NCBI GenBank assembly: GCA_950295325.1
Contig: OX485805.1
Coordinates: forward strand, 55,452,758-55,516,757
Reading direction: 5' to 3'
Length of the DNA: 64,000 nucleotides
Origin: Polytrichum commune
Lineage: Eukaryota > Streptophyta > Polytrichopsida > Polytrichales > Polytrichaceae
The notes beneath the pieces were generated by a model that worked only from the letters and a program-made list of their open reading frames with translations, did no database searches and had not been told where the DNA came from. Both the position numbers and the translations under genes were made by a program. Of this stretch, positions 21,276-32,930 are shown one piece after another; the first letter of the stretch is position 1, and every line of letters starts with the position of its first letter.

Positions 21276-22607
21276 TTACCAAGGTGAGTTGGGCAGACGA
21301 AGATAAGGAGTCACATACTTCCCATCCCTCCATAAGGATCCACGCTGCCCATCCTCAAACTGAAGGTGTTCCACTGGGTTTGGAGGCAAAACTTCCCACA
21401 AGCCTGTCACTAAATTATACAAGATATACTTTCCGCCCTCTCCATGCACTTTCTTCGTCATAAGCAGTATGGAATTGTCAAACCCATCTGCTCGAATCTC
21501 AAAGTCCGTGCTGAATTTGGAGCGGTCATACGGTGTTTGGATATCAAAACGCTGAATCGCTTCTGCTTGTGTCATCTGCACCACCGTCTTGCAGTGTTCC
21601 TCTAAAAGAGGTACTTCACTTATGTATAGTGGCCAGCAAGGCTTGTAGGACGACCGGTTTGGCAGACGGGCCCTAACCCTAGGCCGGGAGTTTTGGTCCG
21701 CCAAGGTTTCGTCCATCAAGGATTGGTAGATGAGAAACAAGCGATTGTTGCTCACCACCAGATCACAATACTCAATCATAACCATGAATTCTTGTCCGAA
21801 CTTCACCCCAGTGCCTTCCCAAGAATCCGCAAACTCGTTGTAGCTGTAGAGCCCACGGACAAGTCTATTTTCATCAGCAAACAAAACATATAAAACTCCT
21901 TCATACACGGCACTGCGTACATGCCTATCAGGTTTATTAATGGGATCAACCGGTGGGTTTGTTGAAAATTGCCATTGATCGCTAGAGGAATCGTAAACAC
22001 ACATGCAAGGGTCTCGAGGAGATCTCCAAGAAAGACCTGCGGATATGAGAAAGATCTTGTAAGCCTGGGAGACTTTGTCCACCACCAATTTCATATTGGC
22101 TTCTTCAAGATGGACAGGCAGAGGTGGATTTGGCAGTACTCGCACGCTTTTCCCAATGAGGCTAGAGACCACCAACATCTGGCGTTCCATAGTGATGGAG
22201 CTGAGAATAGTTGATGCACGACGCTGCTCATCTGTCAATGCGTTTCTAAATGTGCAGACTAAACCTGCATCCATGGCCGACACATGGAAATCAAAACCCT
22301 TGGGCAATGTGTCCTCCACATTGTACCACCGCCTTGTGTCGAGGTCGAAAATGCTCCAGCTCGATATCTCTTTGCACCTTGCACCGTTTTCTGCAGAGTC
22401 GATGCAGAGCCGAAGCTTAACAACGAAGCATTCTCCTTTCACTACGCCGTTACTCGCGTTCTGGATACACCGAGTGCCGAAGTCCGGAGAGCAAATGAGC
22501 GAAGTCCATCTCTTGCAGACACTGCGATATCTGCACAGATCGGGCACGGGCAAAAACGCCAGCACTTGCTCCACCACCTCGCACGGGAGCTTCTCCCCCG
22601 AACCCAT
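21276..22607 (-). CDS. F-box protein, intact copy A
   Basis: A single-exon frame of 443 residues. Residues 7-43 are an F-box (LPCEVVEQVLAFLPVPDLCR, then RSVCKRW), the module that docks on SKP1 in SCF ubiquitin ligases. The rest, with motifs such as SWSIFDLDTRRWYNVED, MCVYDSSSDQW and YILYNLVTGLWEVLPPNP, looks like the beta-propeller (kelch-like) or F-box-associated part of plant F-box proteins that recruits the substrate. The substrate is unknown. I start at the ATG at 22607; the frame extends four codons upstream to a non-ATG codon. It is the only intact member of a three-copy tandem array. Regulation is not visible. Confidence 0.82.
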   Translation of the reverse strand: MGSGEKLPCEVVEQVLAFLPVPDLCRYRSVCKRWTSLICSPDFGTRCIQNASNGVVKGECFVVKLRLCIDSAENGARCKEISSWSIFDLDTRRWYNVEDTLPKGFDFHVSAMDAGLVCTFRNALTDEQRRASTILSSITMERQMLVVSSLIGKSVRVLPNPPLPVHLEEANMKLVVDKVSQAYKIFLISAGLSWRSPRDPCMCVYDSSSDQWQFSTNPPVDPINKPDRHVRSAVYEGVLYVLFADENRLVRGLYSYNEFADSWEGTGVKFGQEFMVMIEYCDLVVSNNRLFLIYQSLMDETLADQNSRPRVRARLPNRSSYKPCWPLYISEVPLLEEHCKTVVQMTQAEAIQRFDIQTPYDRSKFSTDFEIRADGFDNSILLMTKKVHGEGGKYILYNLVTGLWEVLPPNPVEHLQFEDGQRGSLWRDGKYVTPYLRLPNSPW

Positions 22608-23600
22608 CGCCCGCCTCAAACTATTAATCGGTGACCCTCCTGCTCTCTGTTCTTTTCTGGAATTAGACTCAATGCAAATTCAACCTACGTAAGCTCCACT
22701 CGAAGCTCCCACAGCCTGACATGCACGATTATTTCTCTGACAGCAGCACAACAGGGTGGAAGTCTCAACAGCTCGAAGTCTCGCCTTCCTCCAACATCTG
22801 CAACACAAAAAGACACTCAGGATCTCGGGACGGGAAATCCACCTGTGGGCAATCGCTCCTAACGATCAACTCGAAATCTCAGGAGCTTCGGCTCTTCTGT
22901 AACGTGTAAGGTCCGTGCAAAACGGTGTACACTAAGAACTCCAGTTAACCAGAGTTCTTAGTGTAGTCCTTTTCACAGACCATACACCTGACATCTTCAC
23001 ACTCAAGGAGAAAATTCTACCAACAAAGAGAAGGGAGCTGAATATTCTGAGTTTCTGGCGAAATCTCCTATCCTGGTTGAAGCCTCCAAGCTTCCCACCA
23101 ATTCCTGCAGGCAGCAAAACGAGAATTGAGGATGAAATGAAAGGGGGAGATTTTCCTACGTGGAAATGGCGCGCTATGGCAAACCCCAACATCAACGCGT
23201 ATATATGTTTGTTCAGCTGCGGGGTTTCTGAAGCTGAAGTAGGGCGCCTCATCGAGGGCGACACCAATAATCTCTTTGATGAAATTCACGTGCTTACACA
23301 ATGGTCACCTGGAGGCTCGAAGCGCACTCCACTGTTAATTCTACGGAGGAATGCACCGCGAGCAATGCATACATACTGACAATGGACACGTTGCAATGCA
23401 GATTGAACAAGAGGCAACTTACAAAAGCTTGAGCATTGAGCTCCGAAACCACGCTGCGCTGAACTTTCCGAAATCACAAACAAGAAGCTATAACTCTAAA
23501 TTGACAAAATACTCCCTCCCCGACTTGACGCACGATGTTGGGAAGTTACTCGCACTCTGCTTAGTTTCTCAAACTCTCCCTAAACCCTAAACCCTTCTTG
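22608..23600. other. Upstream flank of F-box copy A, duplicated with the gene
   Basis: The segment is repeated upstream of copies B (26.55-27.38 kb) and C (29.39-29.77 kb), with shared words CAACATCTGCAACACAAAAA and GCGCTATGGCA. It should contain the promoter and leader. Near 22932-22966 there is a short inverted repeat around ACTAAGAACTC / GAGTTCTTAGT. Confidence 0.5.
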
Positions 23601-24720
23601 CTCTACTTGTACAGCCTCCCACCGTACCTGTCAGGACACCCAGTGGTAGTCTTAGTCATTAGGCAGTCAGGACAGACTATGCCGCTTAAATTTAAGAATC
23701 TGAAGTAGTACTAACTTACTCCTGAACCATCATAAATAAATCTGAGGCTAGATAGTTACCTACAAAGGCTTCTACGTAGTATAATCTACTATACAATGCA
23801 GCATGAATCGTTAGTAATGGTTTAAAAAATCATGTATGGCCATCATCTCTGACTGGATTGCCTCTCAACCAAGGTTTAGCCTGCAACTGGAACCAACTAA
23901 CCTACGAAGCAGATAGAATACAGCTGGATGGCCAGATAGCTTACTTCTGCATCGATTTCTAAGTGATGCTCATCCCGAATTCAGCTTAAAAATCAAGCTT
24001 TTTCTTCTCTATTATTTTCGTCAAGTTTGGAGGGATTGAATGAGATGTGCGTCTGATGGTGAGTAATCTGTCTTGTTGTTTTGCAGTTGGAGCCTCCGAT
24101 GCTGGATTAGTCTGCTAATTGCAGCGGCTTGACATTTGACAGTATTTTAGGTTATCAGATATCTCTTGCTTACATTTTGTTTATGGTGTTCGTGGTACAG
24201 CTTTCGGGTTAGGGCCATCAGAGACACTTTTCTGCTACCATCCTCTGTCGGATGCTGAATCTGGTGGCCTTCATTATAGGTACACTGAAGTTGCTCTATA
24301 AATATTTATCTGAATGAGTAGAAGGTGGAAACATGTTCATCTGTCACTGTTATAAGGACTCCCAATATTATAGGGTATGTTGAGAAATCACCAAATTAAA
24401 TAGTAGAAAGGGAGAGGTGAGATTCTGAACCTGCATGTGGTGAATTGCACTCCACTACCTGGCAACTTATGTATCTCTCTTTAATCCTCCACTGAGCTAA
24501 CTTGTGTTTGTTGTACATTTGCAGATATTACACACATGTTTTTATGTTCACCGATTACAAGTTTTAGAAACTTTATTTATTTTGAGAAAATTAGTTCACG
24601 TTTTCTGCTTCTCAAAAGACTATTATCCTGATGTGATTTCACGTTAAAGAACAGGAAACCCTCTACTGTGTCGTAGCTTCTAAGTGCTAACTTGGCCCAA
24701 CGAATGCACATTCTAAATTT
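23601..24720. other. Spacer between F-box units A and B
   Basis: About 1.1 kb that is absent between units B and C. No supported gene. Includes ATTAGTCTGCTAATTG and other non-coding AT-rich sequence. Confidence 0.4.
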
Positions 24721-25349
24721 CAGAGATGACGCTTCTGAGCATGAGTCCTATCCAGAATTCAAATCTGCATTTTTCCTGTAAAAACACAAGCTATACATTA
24801 CACGGTGGAGCCTTGGCTTTCCACTCCCTGATAGCGGCCATGCAAATGAGATGAGAGAGGAAGATCCTCCACACACTAACACAGCAAAAATCTTACACAT
24901 GAAAACTGTTCAAAACTTGTGTCTGCTTTCTAAGAGGCTCGAACTTCATGGACACTCATAGTGTTTCAAAACTTTAGTAAGCACCTTTCAGGTATCAAGC
25001 TTGCGCAAGTCACTTGCATGATTCAATCCAATGAACTATTTGAGCACCCAATCTAATATTCCAACAGCCGTGTGGTCGTGTCCATCGCAGACAACAGAGC
25101 TTCACCTCAAGAACTCCAAAATTATTTGAAAATTATGATGGTTCAATGTGAAAAACACAGAGAGATTGCTCCAGCTGAGAGCTGCCCTGTGTTGAGGATT
25201 AAGAAAGTCCACTGGCAGTCTTCGTTTATCCCTTGCAACCATACGCATTCCAATTCCAAAGAATCACTGCTAACGATAAGTAGTCATGTGTTGGTAGATG
25301 ACATCATTTCCAGATTCATATTCCAGTTATGCGATCTTACAAAAAATTC

Positions 25350-26543
25350 CTAGCAAGGTGTGTTGGGCAGACGAAGATAAGCAATCACATACTTCCCATC
25401 CCTCCACAAGGACCCACGGTACCCATCCTCAAATCGAAGGCGTTCCACTGGGTTTGGAGGCAAAAGCTTCCCACAAGCCTGTCACCAAATTATACAAAAC
25501 ATACTTGCCTGTCTTTCCATGCACTTTCTTCGTCTTCAGCAGTATGGCATTGTCAAACCCATCTACTCGAATTTCAAAGCCACAGCTGAAAGTGGGTAGA
25601 TCATACGGTTTTTGAGTGCCAAATTGCTCAAATACTTCTGCTATTGTCATCTGAAACCACCCTCTTGCAGTGTTTCTCCGCAAGAGAAATTTCGCTTATG
25701 TCTAGTGGCCAGAAGGGCTTGTTGATCCAGTGGTTTGGATAGTTCAGAATCCCAGGCCCTTTGGTCCATCAAGGATTGATTGATGAGATACAAGCGATTG
25801 TTTCACACCACTAGATCACAGAACTCAATCATAATCACGTGATCTTGTCTGAACTTCACCCCAGTATCTTCCCAAGAATCCGCAGAGTCGTTGTAGCTGT
25901 AGAGTCCATGGGCAGGTCTATCTTGATGAGCAAATAAAACATATAGAATTCCTGCATACACGGCACTACATACATGCTTATGAGGTGTATTGCCGAGAAA
26001 TCGACCTACCGGTGGGTTTGGTGAGATTCGCCATTAATCGGTAGTGGAATCGTAAACGCAAATGCAATGATCTTGGGGAGATCTCCACGAAGACTTATGC
26101 ATATCGATATTAGAAAGATTTTGTAAATCTGGGAGACATTATCCACCACCATTTTCAGATTGGCTCCTTTAAGATCGACAAACATAGGTGGATTCGGCAG
26201 TAGTCGCATGCTTTTCCCAATATCTGGTAACCATGGCCGATACATGGTAATTAAAACTCTTGAGCAATGTTTCCTCCACATTCAACCACCGCTTTGTGTC
26301 GAGATCGAAAATTCTCCAGCTCGAGATCTCTTTGCGTCTTGCACCGCTTTTTGCAGAGTCGATGTAGTGCCGAAGCTTGACCACGAAGCATGCTCCTTTG
26401 GTCACGCCGTTAGTGGCGTTCTGGATACAATTAGTGCCGAATTTTGGAGAGCACACACTTCGAAATCTGCAAAGATCGGGCACTGGCAAGAACGGCAACA
26501 CTTGCTCCACGACCTCGCACGGGAGCCTCTCCTCCGAAGCCAT
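25350..26543 (-). pseudogene. F-box protein, broken copy B
   Basis: It aligns with copy A from the start (MASEERLPCEVVEQVLPFLP) to the last codons (RLPNTPC, stop at 25350-25352). Breaks: about eight codons of the F-box are deleted (KRWTSLIC in copy A is missing between VC and SP). About 40 codons are lost after HVSAM with a frameshift, and the frame resumes out of phase at DIGKSMRLLPNPP. There is another frameshift near ISLRGDLPK and further breaks before the C-terminal piece QKPYDLPTFSCGFEIRVDGF. Loss of the VCKRW end of the F-box alone should abolish SKP1 docking. It could still yield a truncated RNA. Confidence 0.85.
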
Positions 26544-27480
26544 GGCCCTTCGAGAACCATCTTCTTCACTCTCCTAGCCTCTTGTTCGCTGTTCTTTGCT
26601 GGTAATTAATGGAATTATCAATGTCTACTCAACCTTTACAAGGTTCACTTCGAAGCTCCCAATCCCTGACAGGCGCAATTAACTCTCTGACCGCAGGATA
26701 ATAGGGTGGAAGTCACAACCGCTCGAAGCCTGGCCTTCCTCCAACACATGCAACATTAAAAAGGCACTCAGGATGTCGAAAGTCGGAATCCGCCTTTGGA
26801 CAATCGCTCCTAACGATCGGCTCGGAAACTCAAGAGCTTCGGCTCTTCACAAGCAAGGGAAAATTCTACCAACGAAGAGAAGGGAATTGAGAATTCTGAG
26901 TTTCTGGCAAAATCTGCTATCCTGGTTGAAGCCTTCCGAGCATCCCACCAATTCTTGCATGCAGCAAAACTAGAACTGAGGATGAAATGAAACCGGGAGG
27001 AATTCTCAAGTGGGAATGGCGCGCTATGGCAGACCCCAACATCAAGGCGCATATATGAATGATTAGCTGCGGGGTTTGTGAAGCTGAAGTGGGGCGCCTC
27101 ATACAGCGTGCCATCAATAATCTCCTTGATGAATCTCGCGTGCTTACACAATTGTAAGCTGCAGGCTTCAAGTGCACTCCACTGATAATGGACAGAGGAA
27201 TGCACCGCGAGCAATGCAGATTGAACAAAAGCTACCTCACGAAAAGCTTGAGCTCGGAAACCACGCTGCGCTGAACTTTCCGAAATCACAAACAGAAGCT
27301 GTAACTGCAGACTGACAACATTGCTCACTTTCCGACTCGCGTTGGAAAAGTTACTCGCACTCTGCTAAGTTCCTCACAGTAAGGTAGATGAGGCTAATGT
27401 GAACACCTCCAGCTCTGTGGAATCATCCAGCCGATGGATTCGATCATTAGAAGCTTGAGCAGGTTAGCAATTGCGAATCA
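26544..27480. other. Upstream flank of F-box copy B
   Basis: Homologous to the flank of copy A. Short ORFs in both copies (for example around GVxEAEVGRLI) differ largely by amino-acid-changing substitutions, and copy B has a stop in that frame, so I do not call a gene. Confidence 0.45.
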
Positions 27481-28037
27481 TGACCAAATCCACTCCCTGA
27501 TGGCGGCCATGCAACTGAGATGAGAGAGACAAACATCCTCCACACACTCGAACACAGCAAAAATCTGACATACGAAAACTGTCCAAAAATTGTGTCCGCT
27601 TTCTAAGGCTGGACACTAGAAATTCACGGACAGTCATAGTGTATCAAAACTTTAGTGAGCACCTTTCAGGTATCAAGCTTCTCCTGTTTTCAACACTCAG
27701 CGCAAATCGCAACAACACTTGCATGTTTCAATCCAATGAACTATGTGAGCACCCAATCCAACAATCCAACAGCCGTGTGTTCGTGTCCATCGCAGACAAC
27801 AGAACTGAACCTCAAGAACTCCAAAATGATTTGAAAATTGTGCTGGTTCAACGTGAAATACAAAGAGAGATCGATCCAGCTGAAATCTGCCGTATGTTGA
27901 GGATTATGATGTCACTGGCAGTCATCTTCAAGCATTGCTATACTAAAAAGTGAATGCCAAGCATATATAATACATGTGTTTTGTATATGAGATAACTCTA
28001 AATTCAGTTTCTACGTCTGCAGTCTGCCACAAAATTC

Positions 28038-29393
28038 TTACCAAGGTGTGTTGGGCAGACGTAGATAAGCAGTCACATATATACTGCCTATACTGCCCAT
28101 CCCTCCACAAGGACCCACGGTATCCATCCTCAAAGTGAAGGCGTTCCACTGGTTTTGGAGGCAAAACTTCCCACAAGCCTGTCAACAAGTTATACAAGAT
28201 ATAATTTCCACTCTCTCCATGCACTTTCTTCGTCATCAGCAGGGTGGAATTATCAAACCCAGCTGCTCGAATCTCAAAGCCACAGCTGAATCTGGAGCGA
28301 TCATACGATGCTGGAATGTCAAATCGCTGAAACACTTTTGCTTGTGTCGTCTGAACCACCGTCTTGCAAGTGTCTCTCCGAAAGATAGATTTCGCTTATG
28401 TCTAGTGATCAGAACGGCTACTTGCTCCAGTAGTCTGCATAATTTATAATACCAGGCCAATCCCTTTGGTCCACCATGCTTTCGTCTAGACGAGACAGAT
28501 CTGTCAAGCTTTGATTGATGAGAAACAAACGATTGTTGCTCGCCACCAGATCACAATACTCAATCATAACCAAGCGATCTTGTCCAAACTTCACCCCAGT
28601 GTCTTCCCCGAGAATCCGCAAAGTCGTTGTAGCTGTAGAGCCCGTGGGCAGGTCTATTTTCATCAGAAAAAAACATATAAAACTCCCTCATACACGGCAC
28701 TGCGTACATGCTTATCAAGGTCGTTGCTGAGATTTAGCGGAGGGTTTGTTGAGAATCTCCTTCGACCGGTAGTGGAATTGTAAATGCACATGCAATAAGC
28801 TTGAGAAGGTCTCGAAGAAACATCGGCAGATATGCGAAAGATCTTGTAGGCCTGGTTGACATCGTCCACCACCAATTTCAGATTGGCTCTGTCAAGACGG
28901 ACATACAGAGCTGGATTTGGCAGTACTCGCATGCTTTTCCCAATGAGATTGGACACCACCAATATCTGGCGCTCCGTAGTGATGGAGCTGTTACTAGCTG
29001 ATGCACGACGCTGGTCATCTGTCAATGCGTTTCTGAATGTGCGGACTAAACCTGCAGCCATGGCCGACTCATGAAAGCAAAAGCCTCGGGCAATGTATCC
29101 TCCACATTGTACCACAGCCTTGTGTCGAGGTCGAAAATGCTCCAGGTCGATATCTCTTTGCACGTTGCACCGCTTTTTGCAGAGTTGATGCAGAGCCGGA
29201 GTTTGACAACGAAGCATTCTCCTTTGATGACGCCCTTGGTCGCGTTCTGGATACACCGCATACCGAATTCTAGAGAGGAGATGAGCGAATTTCATCTCTC
29301 ACAGAGACTGCGATGTCTGCACAGATCGGGCACGGGTAACAACGCCAGCCCTTTCTCCATCACCTCGCACGGGAGCTTCTCCCCCGAATCCAT
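28038..29393 (-). pseudogene. F-box protein, broken copy C
   Basis: Starts MDSGEKLPCEVMEKGLALLP and keeps the copy A order to the end (RLPNTPW, stop at 28038-28040). The Trp codon of the F-box VCKRW motif is now a TGA stop at 29292-29294. Frameshifts are visible near EAFAF (about 29.08 kb), after VYEGVLYVFF (about 28.67 kb), between the SWEG-like and VVQTTQ-like pieces (about 28.4 kb) and near DGQYRQY (about 28.09 kb). Sequence identity to copy A is higher than that of copy B in several blocks. Unlikely to make an F-box protein. Confidence 0.85.
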
Positions 29394-29860
29394 CGCCCGC
29401 CGCCTCGAACTATTTATCGGTGACCCTCTTGCTCTCTGTTCCTTTCTGGAATTAGATTCAAGGCAAATTCAACCTACATATACTCCACTCCGAAGCTCCG
29501 AACGCCTGATAGGCGCAACTACTTCTCTGACAGCAGCACAACTGCGTGGACGTCTCCATAGCTCGAAGCCTCGCCACCCTCCAACATCTGCAACACAAAA
29601 ATGTTCTCAGGATGTCGGGATTGGGAATCCATCTGTGGGCAATCGCTCCTAATGATCAGCTTGAAAACTAAAGAAGTTAATTATACCAATGAAGAAAGGG
29701 GAATTGAGAATTCTGAGATTCTGGCCAAATCTCTCGACCCGGTGGAATCCTCCAACCCGTCTCCAAGCATCCCATCAATCACCACCTCCACTTACAACGG
29801 CCTCACCACCTTGCCCGTTGTATAGTAGATATCCACAAAACAATTCTACTTGAAGGCTTA

Positions 29861-30829
29861 GCTCGTATGTGGGTGTTCTGCGGTTCGTTATTCATGTTCT
29901 TCAACTTCTCTGACTAGATTTACACAACGCAACTCATGTCGCATTAGCATATCTACGATGAAGTATCAACAAATATTGGATTGAAAATTGAATCTTAGTT
30001 GATATAGTTATGGTTATCGGAAGTGCATGTTTATTGAGGGGATGTTTACATCATGGACCATGAAGTTGTCATTTGTTTTTCTTAAATACATAATTGGTCA
30101 TTGAACTTGTCTTGGGACCACTTTGGTTTATATCAAGGAAAAAATGTAAGAGTGACCATGGAATTTGAGGTCCCCAAAAGGTCTATTTTCAGGCCTATAT
30201 TATCCACTATGATGATCCAATGGGTTGTACCGTGGGAGAAGCAAAAGAGGTTCTCTCGTTGTAGATGTTAGGGGACCATGACAAAGAAATGATTTTTTTT
30301 TTCTTTAATTTTTTTTTTGCCAAATGTTTCCAAAGTTGCAAGGAAAGAAGGGAAGAAGAAGGGGAGAAGGTCAAACACGAAGAATAGTCCCAAAACTACC
30401 CTTTTTGGACATATATAAAAAAAATTAGCACATCCACTTTTTGGTGCATGGTCACTTCTCTTGGTCCACGTTCAGTTTACACCTAGTCAAGGGTCCAAAG
30501 GCTTTAAAAATGCATTTTTTAGAAATCGGACCATGAAAAGTGTCACCTGAAGTGTGACCATGGAAAAATGCCCTCTGACATGGGACAACTTCATGGTTCA
30601 CGACTTAAACAACCCTTGAGCCTTAAACTAAATTTAAACACATAGGTCTTCCCAATTGTGTTCAATAATGAATGTGAAGTAGTTAATAAAATTTGAAGAT
30701 GTAGTCCAATCTCTTTTAAACATCATGTGACTTTATGATGTTTGCTCTTTGATCCTCACCTAACCACACACCAATCAAATATAGGTGTCCGATCAAGAAA
30801 AGTAACTGAATAGCACCTGCATGTCTTGA
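29861..30829 (+). mobile_element. R2 TIR element copy d, split by another element
   Basis: R2 sequence starts near 29861 (CTCGTATGTGGGTGTTCTGC), is interrupted at 30039 by a 577-bp element, and resumes after 30620 to end near 30829 (AAGTAACTGAATAGCACCTG). The two halves join cleanly when compared with copies b, c and e. Confidence 0.75.
30039..30615 (+). mobile_element. 577-bp TIR element inserted in R2 copy d
   Basis: Left end GGGATGTTTACATCATGGAC; right end inverted GGGTTGTTTAAGTCGTGAAC. Both continue into CATGAAGTTGTC, giving about 32 bp of imperfect TIR. It is flanked by TTGAG on both sides (30034-30038 and 30616-30620), a 5-bp direct duplication. There is a poly-T block near 30294-30318 and no coding capacity. 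Other R2 copies provide the empty-site comparison. Confidence 0.75.
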
Positions 30830-32784
30830 GCTTACTAACTAGTGATGGTTCAGGACTAGTGCTAAGACCCGTAAGACTTAGACTACCACTACTGTCCTCC
30901 TTACGTAACAACTGAACGACTAAGACTACCACTCAGTGTTCAAGTTGGAAGTGTGCACATGTATTTCAATGTGAAGGGCTTCAAAGAATCACACTTCACT
31001 CAAATTTTCAAACTTTTTGCAACACTTCACAAAAAAAAACCCTTGATATTGGCCGTTTCGAATTAAATATGAAAATAATATGATGTCTCAGTATATTGAA
31101 GAAGTACATGCATTAAAAATGATGCATTGAAATTATTTAGATTCCTTGCATAATGCACTTAATTATCATCCAACTCTAAAAGTAAAGTCTTCCGGTTTTT
31201 GGTCAATTTTCAAGTGTCAAAAATTTTAGCCCAATCCGTATTTTCCATTGGAAGACCGCATAATGACACTCGCATCAATGCATCCAATGTTTCAAGTTTC
31301 AAGTTTCAATCGACATTTGCGATCACTCTTCATCCAATTTTGTCTAGAAAATTCACATTCACGTATAGTTGTGCTTGTCAAGCCGAAGTTGCAATCAATG
31401 TCGAGTCGAAGTTGCAGAGTCAAATTTGCAAGAATTATTGGAATTTGGAAGTGTTTGCTAGAGTGCTAATATAAGATTGGAGTCCAACTATGTTTCTATT
31501 TGCAAATTGTAGCCACTATATTTTGTGACAGGTAGATTTTGGAGAGGCCTTCACTATGACTAGTGGAAACTTTGCACAACACATTTTTGTAAAGTGCCCA
31601 GAATAAAACTTTTTTGACGGCCAAAATGGCATTTGACAAGTGTTGAAGACTTCAATATTGAACATTGCTACCACTAAGCTAATTATGATAGTTTGTTTCT
31701 AGGAAGTCCACTACATAACCTCATTCATTCTAACTACTTGCTAGCCATGTAGCTAGGCTAAGAAGGAAAGGTTTAGCATGGTTTAGTTTCATAACATCTA
31801 TTGAGGGGGTATTAATAGAAACTGACCTCCCACAAATTGGTTGTTGATTCATCCCAATTAAGCCCACTACATTGATTCAAGGTCACAAACCCCGATTGAG
31901 GAGTTAATATAGTTGAAAATAACAACCTTCATGCTCTACAATATTAATAAGTGTTTTCACCTTGGCTCCCCTCTCCCGGCCGCCCTCTCTCTTGATAGGT
32001 GTTGTGAACACTCACCTAGTTTAGCCAAGTCATGCTCAGGGAGTGAGTTTACATTTGTTGTTAGTCTAGGCGTAGAGTGGACATGGTGGTGGTGGTAGTG
32101 GGGATCATGGTGTTTTTTTTTTTTTTTGGTATTATGAGTATTTGCATGTTGGTTGCACAATGCAAAATACTCATATGTCATTTAGTTTTTTGTTTGTTGT
32201 ATCCAAATTTAAAGTTAGTGATAGGATATCAAAGCATTCCTTTAAATTGAAGTTAGGTCACAAGGGAGAAGCTATCATGAGTGATGTTGTTGGTGAGACA
32301 AGATAGGTTGCATACATGACATTTGATGCAAGTTTGGCAATAACCTGCCAAACCATAATGGTTTTTTGGACTCATTTTTCCAAGTTTTTGTTCTAAAGGG
32401 GATAAATCACCTTACTAGTTTTGATGCAATTTGGCATCATGAAGCCCAGAATATAAGAAAAGAAAAGAAAATAATAACATTGGTGGGGATGTTGAGTCGT
32501 TGTTGTTGCAGTTTTATCTCATCATAAGTGGTAGTTTTTTTACTGAAATTTTGTGTATGTACAAGTTTCAATGCCAATTGCAACATTCTTGATGGCTATG
32601 TTGATTGAAGTTTTTCAAAGGGAGCTGAGACAGGCCGAGACTCTGTCGTGTGCATTTTTAAGGGGTTGTAGAGAGTAGCGCAAACACAAATGTGAGGAGG
32701 AAAATCATTTCAAAGATTGATGCTTTTACATATTATTATTCAAGTTGAATTCTACTTAGGTAATTGTACTACATGTCACAACTC
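30830..32784. other. Gene-free stretch
   Basis: Short ORFs near 31.2-31.5 kb without recognisable features, and a poly-T run near 32112-32127. A segment near 30.85-30.95 kb with GTAAGACTTAGACTACCACT resembles the inverse of sequence near 23.64 kb, probably another dispersed repeat. Confidence 0.4.
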
Positions 32785-32930
32785 CATAACATTACTCAGT
32801 TGTTGGGCTATGTTCATGGGCCCAATAGTAGATTTGAGAATAAAGGCTCCATATATTGGAATCCTAGTGCTTCAATTTGAATATGAAGTCAGGACAGCTG
32901 AATACAGCTCATCAGCTGAGTGATGTTATT
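32785..32930 (-). mobile_element. Hairpin MITE, second copy, 146 bp
   Basis: Inverted relative to the copy at 19917-20065. Ends CATAACATTACTCAG and CAGCTGAGTGATGTTATT. The right arm (ACAGCTCATCAGCTGAG) is well conserved, while the left arm has drifted (GTTGTTGGGC), so the stem is less perfect. Confidence 0.65.

Larger units (their letters stand above)
20640..29775 (-). repeat. Tandem array of three F-box gene units
   Basis: Unit A is about 20.64-23.60 kb, unit B about 24.72-27.38 kb and unit C about 27.48-29.78 kb. Each unit has a 3' flank, gene body and 5' flank in the same orientation. The copies arose by segmental tandem duplication, not retrotransposition, since non-coding flanks are included. 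One copy is intact and two have decayed, the usual birth-and-death pattern of plant F-box families. Confidence 0.8.

Noticed and set aside
22075-22692. A 205-codon plus-strand frame over the F-box gene
   Set aside because: Shadow of the F-box gene on the other strand, with no features of its own.
23077-23379. Plus-strand frame upstream of F-box copy A, partly repeated near copy B
   Set aside because: Copy B has a stop in the same frame, and differences between the copies fall mostly at amino-acid-changing positions, so it looks like duplicated non-coding flank.
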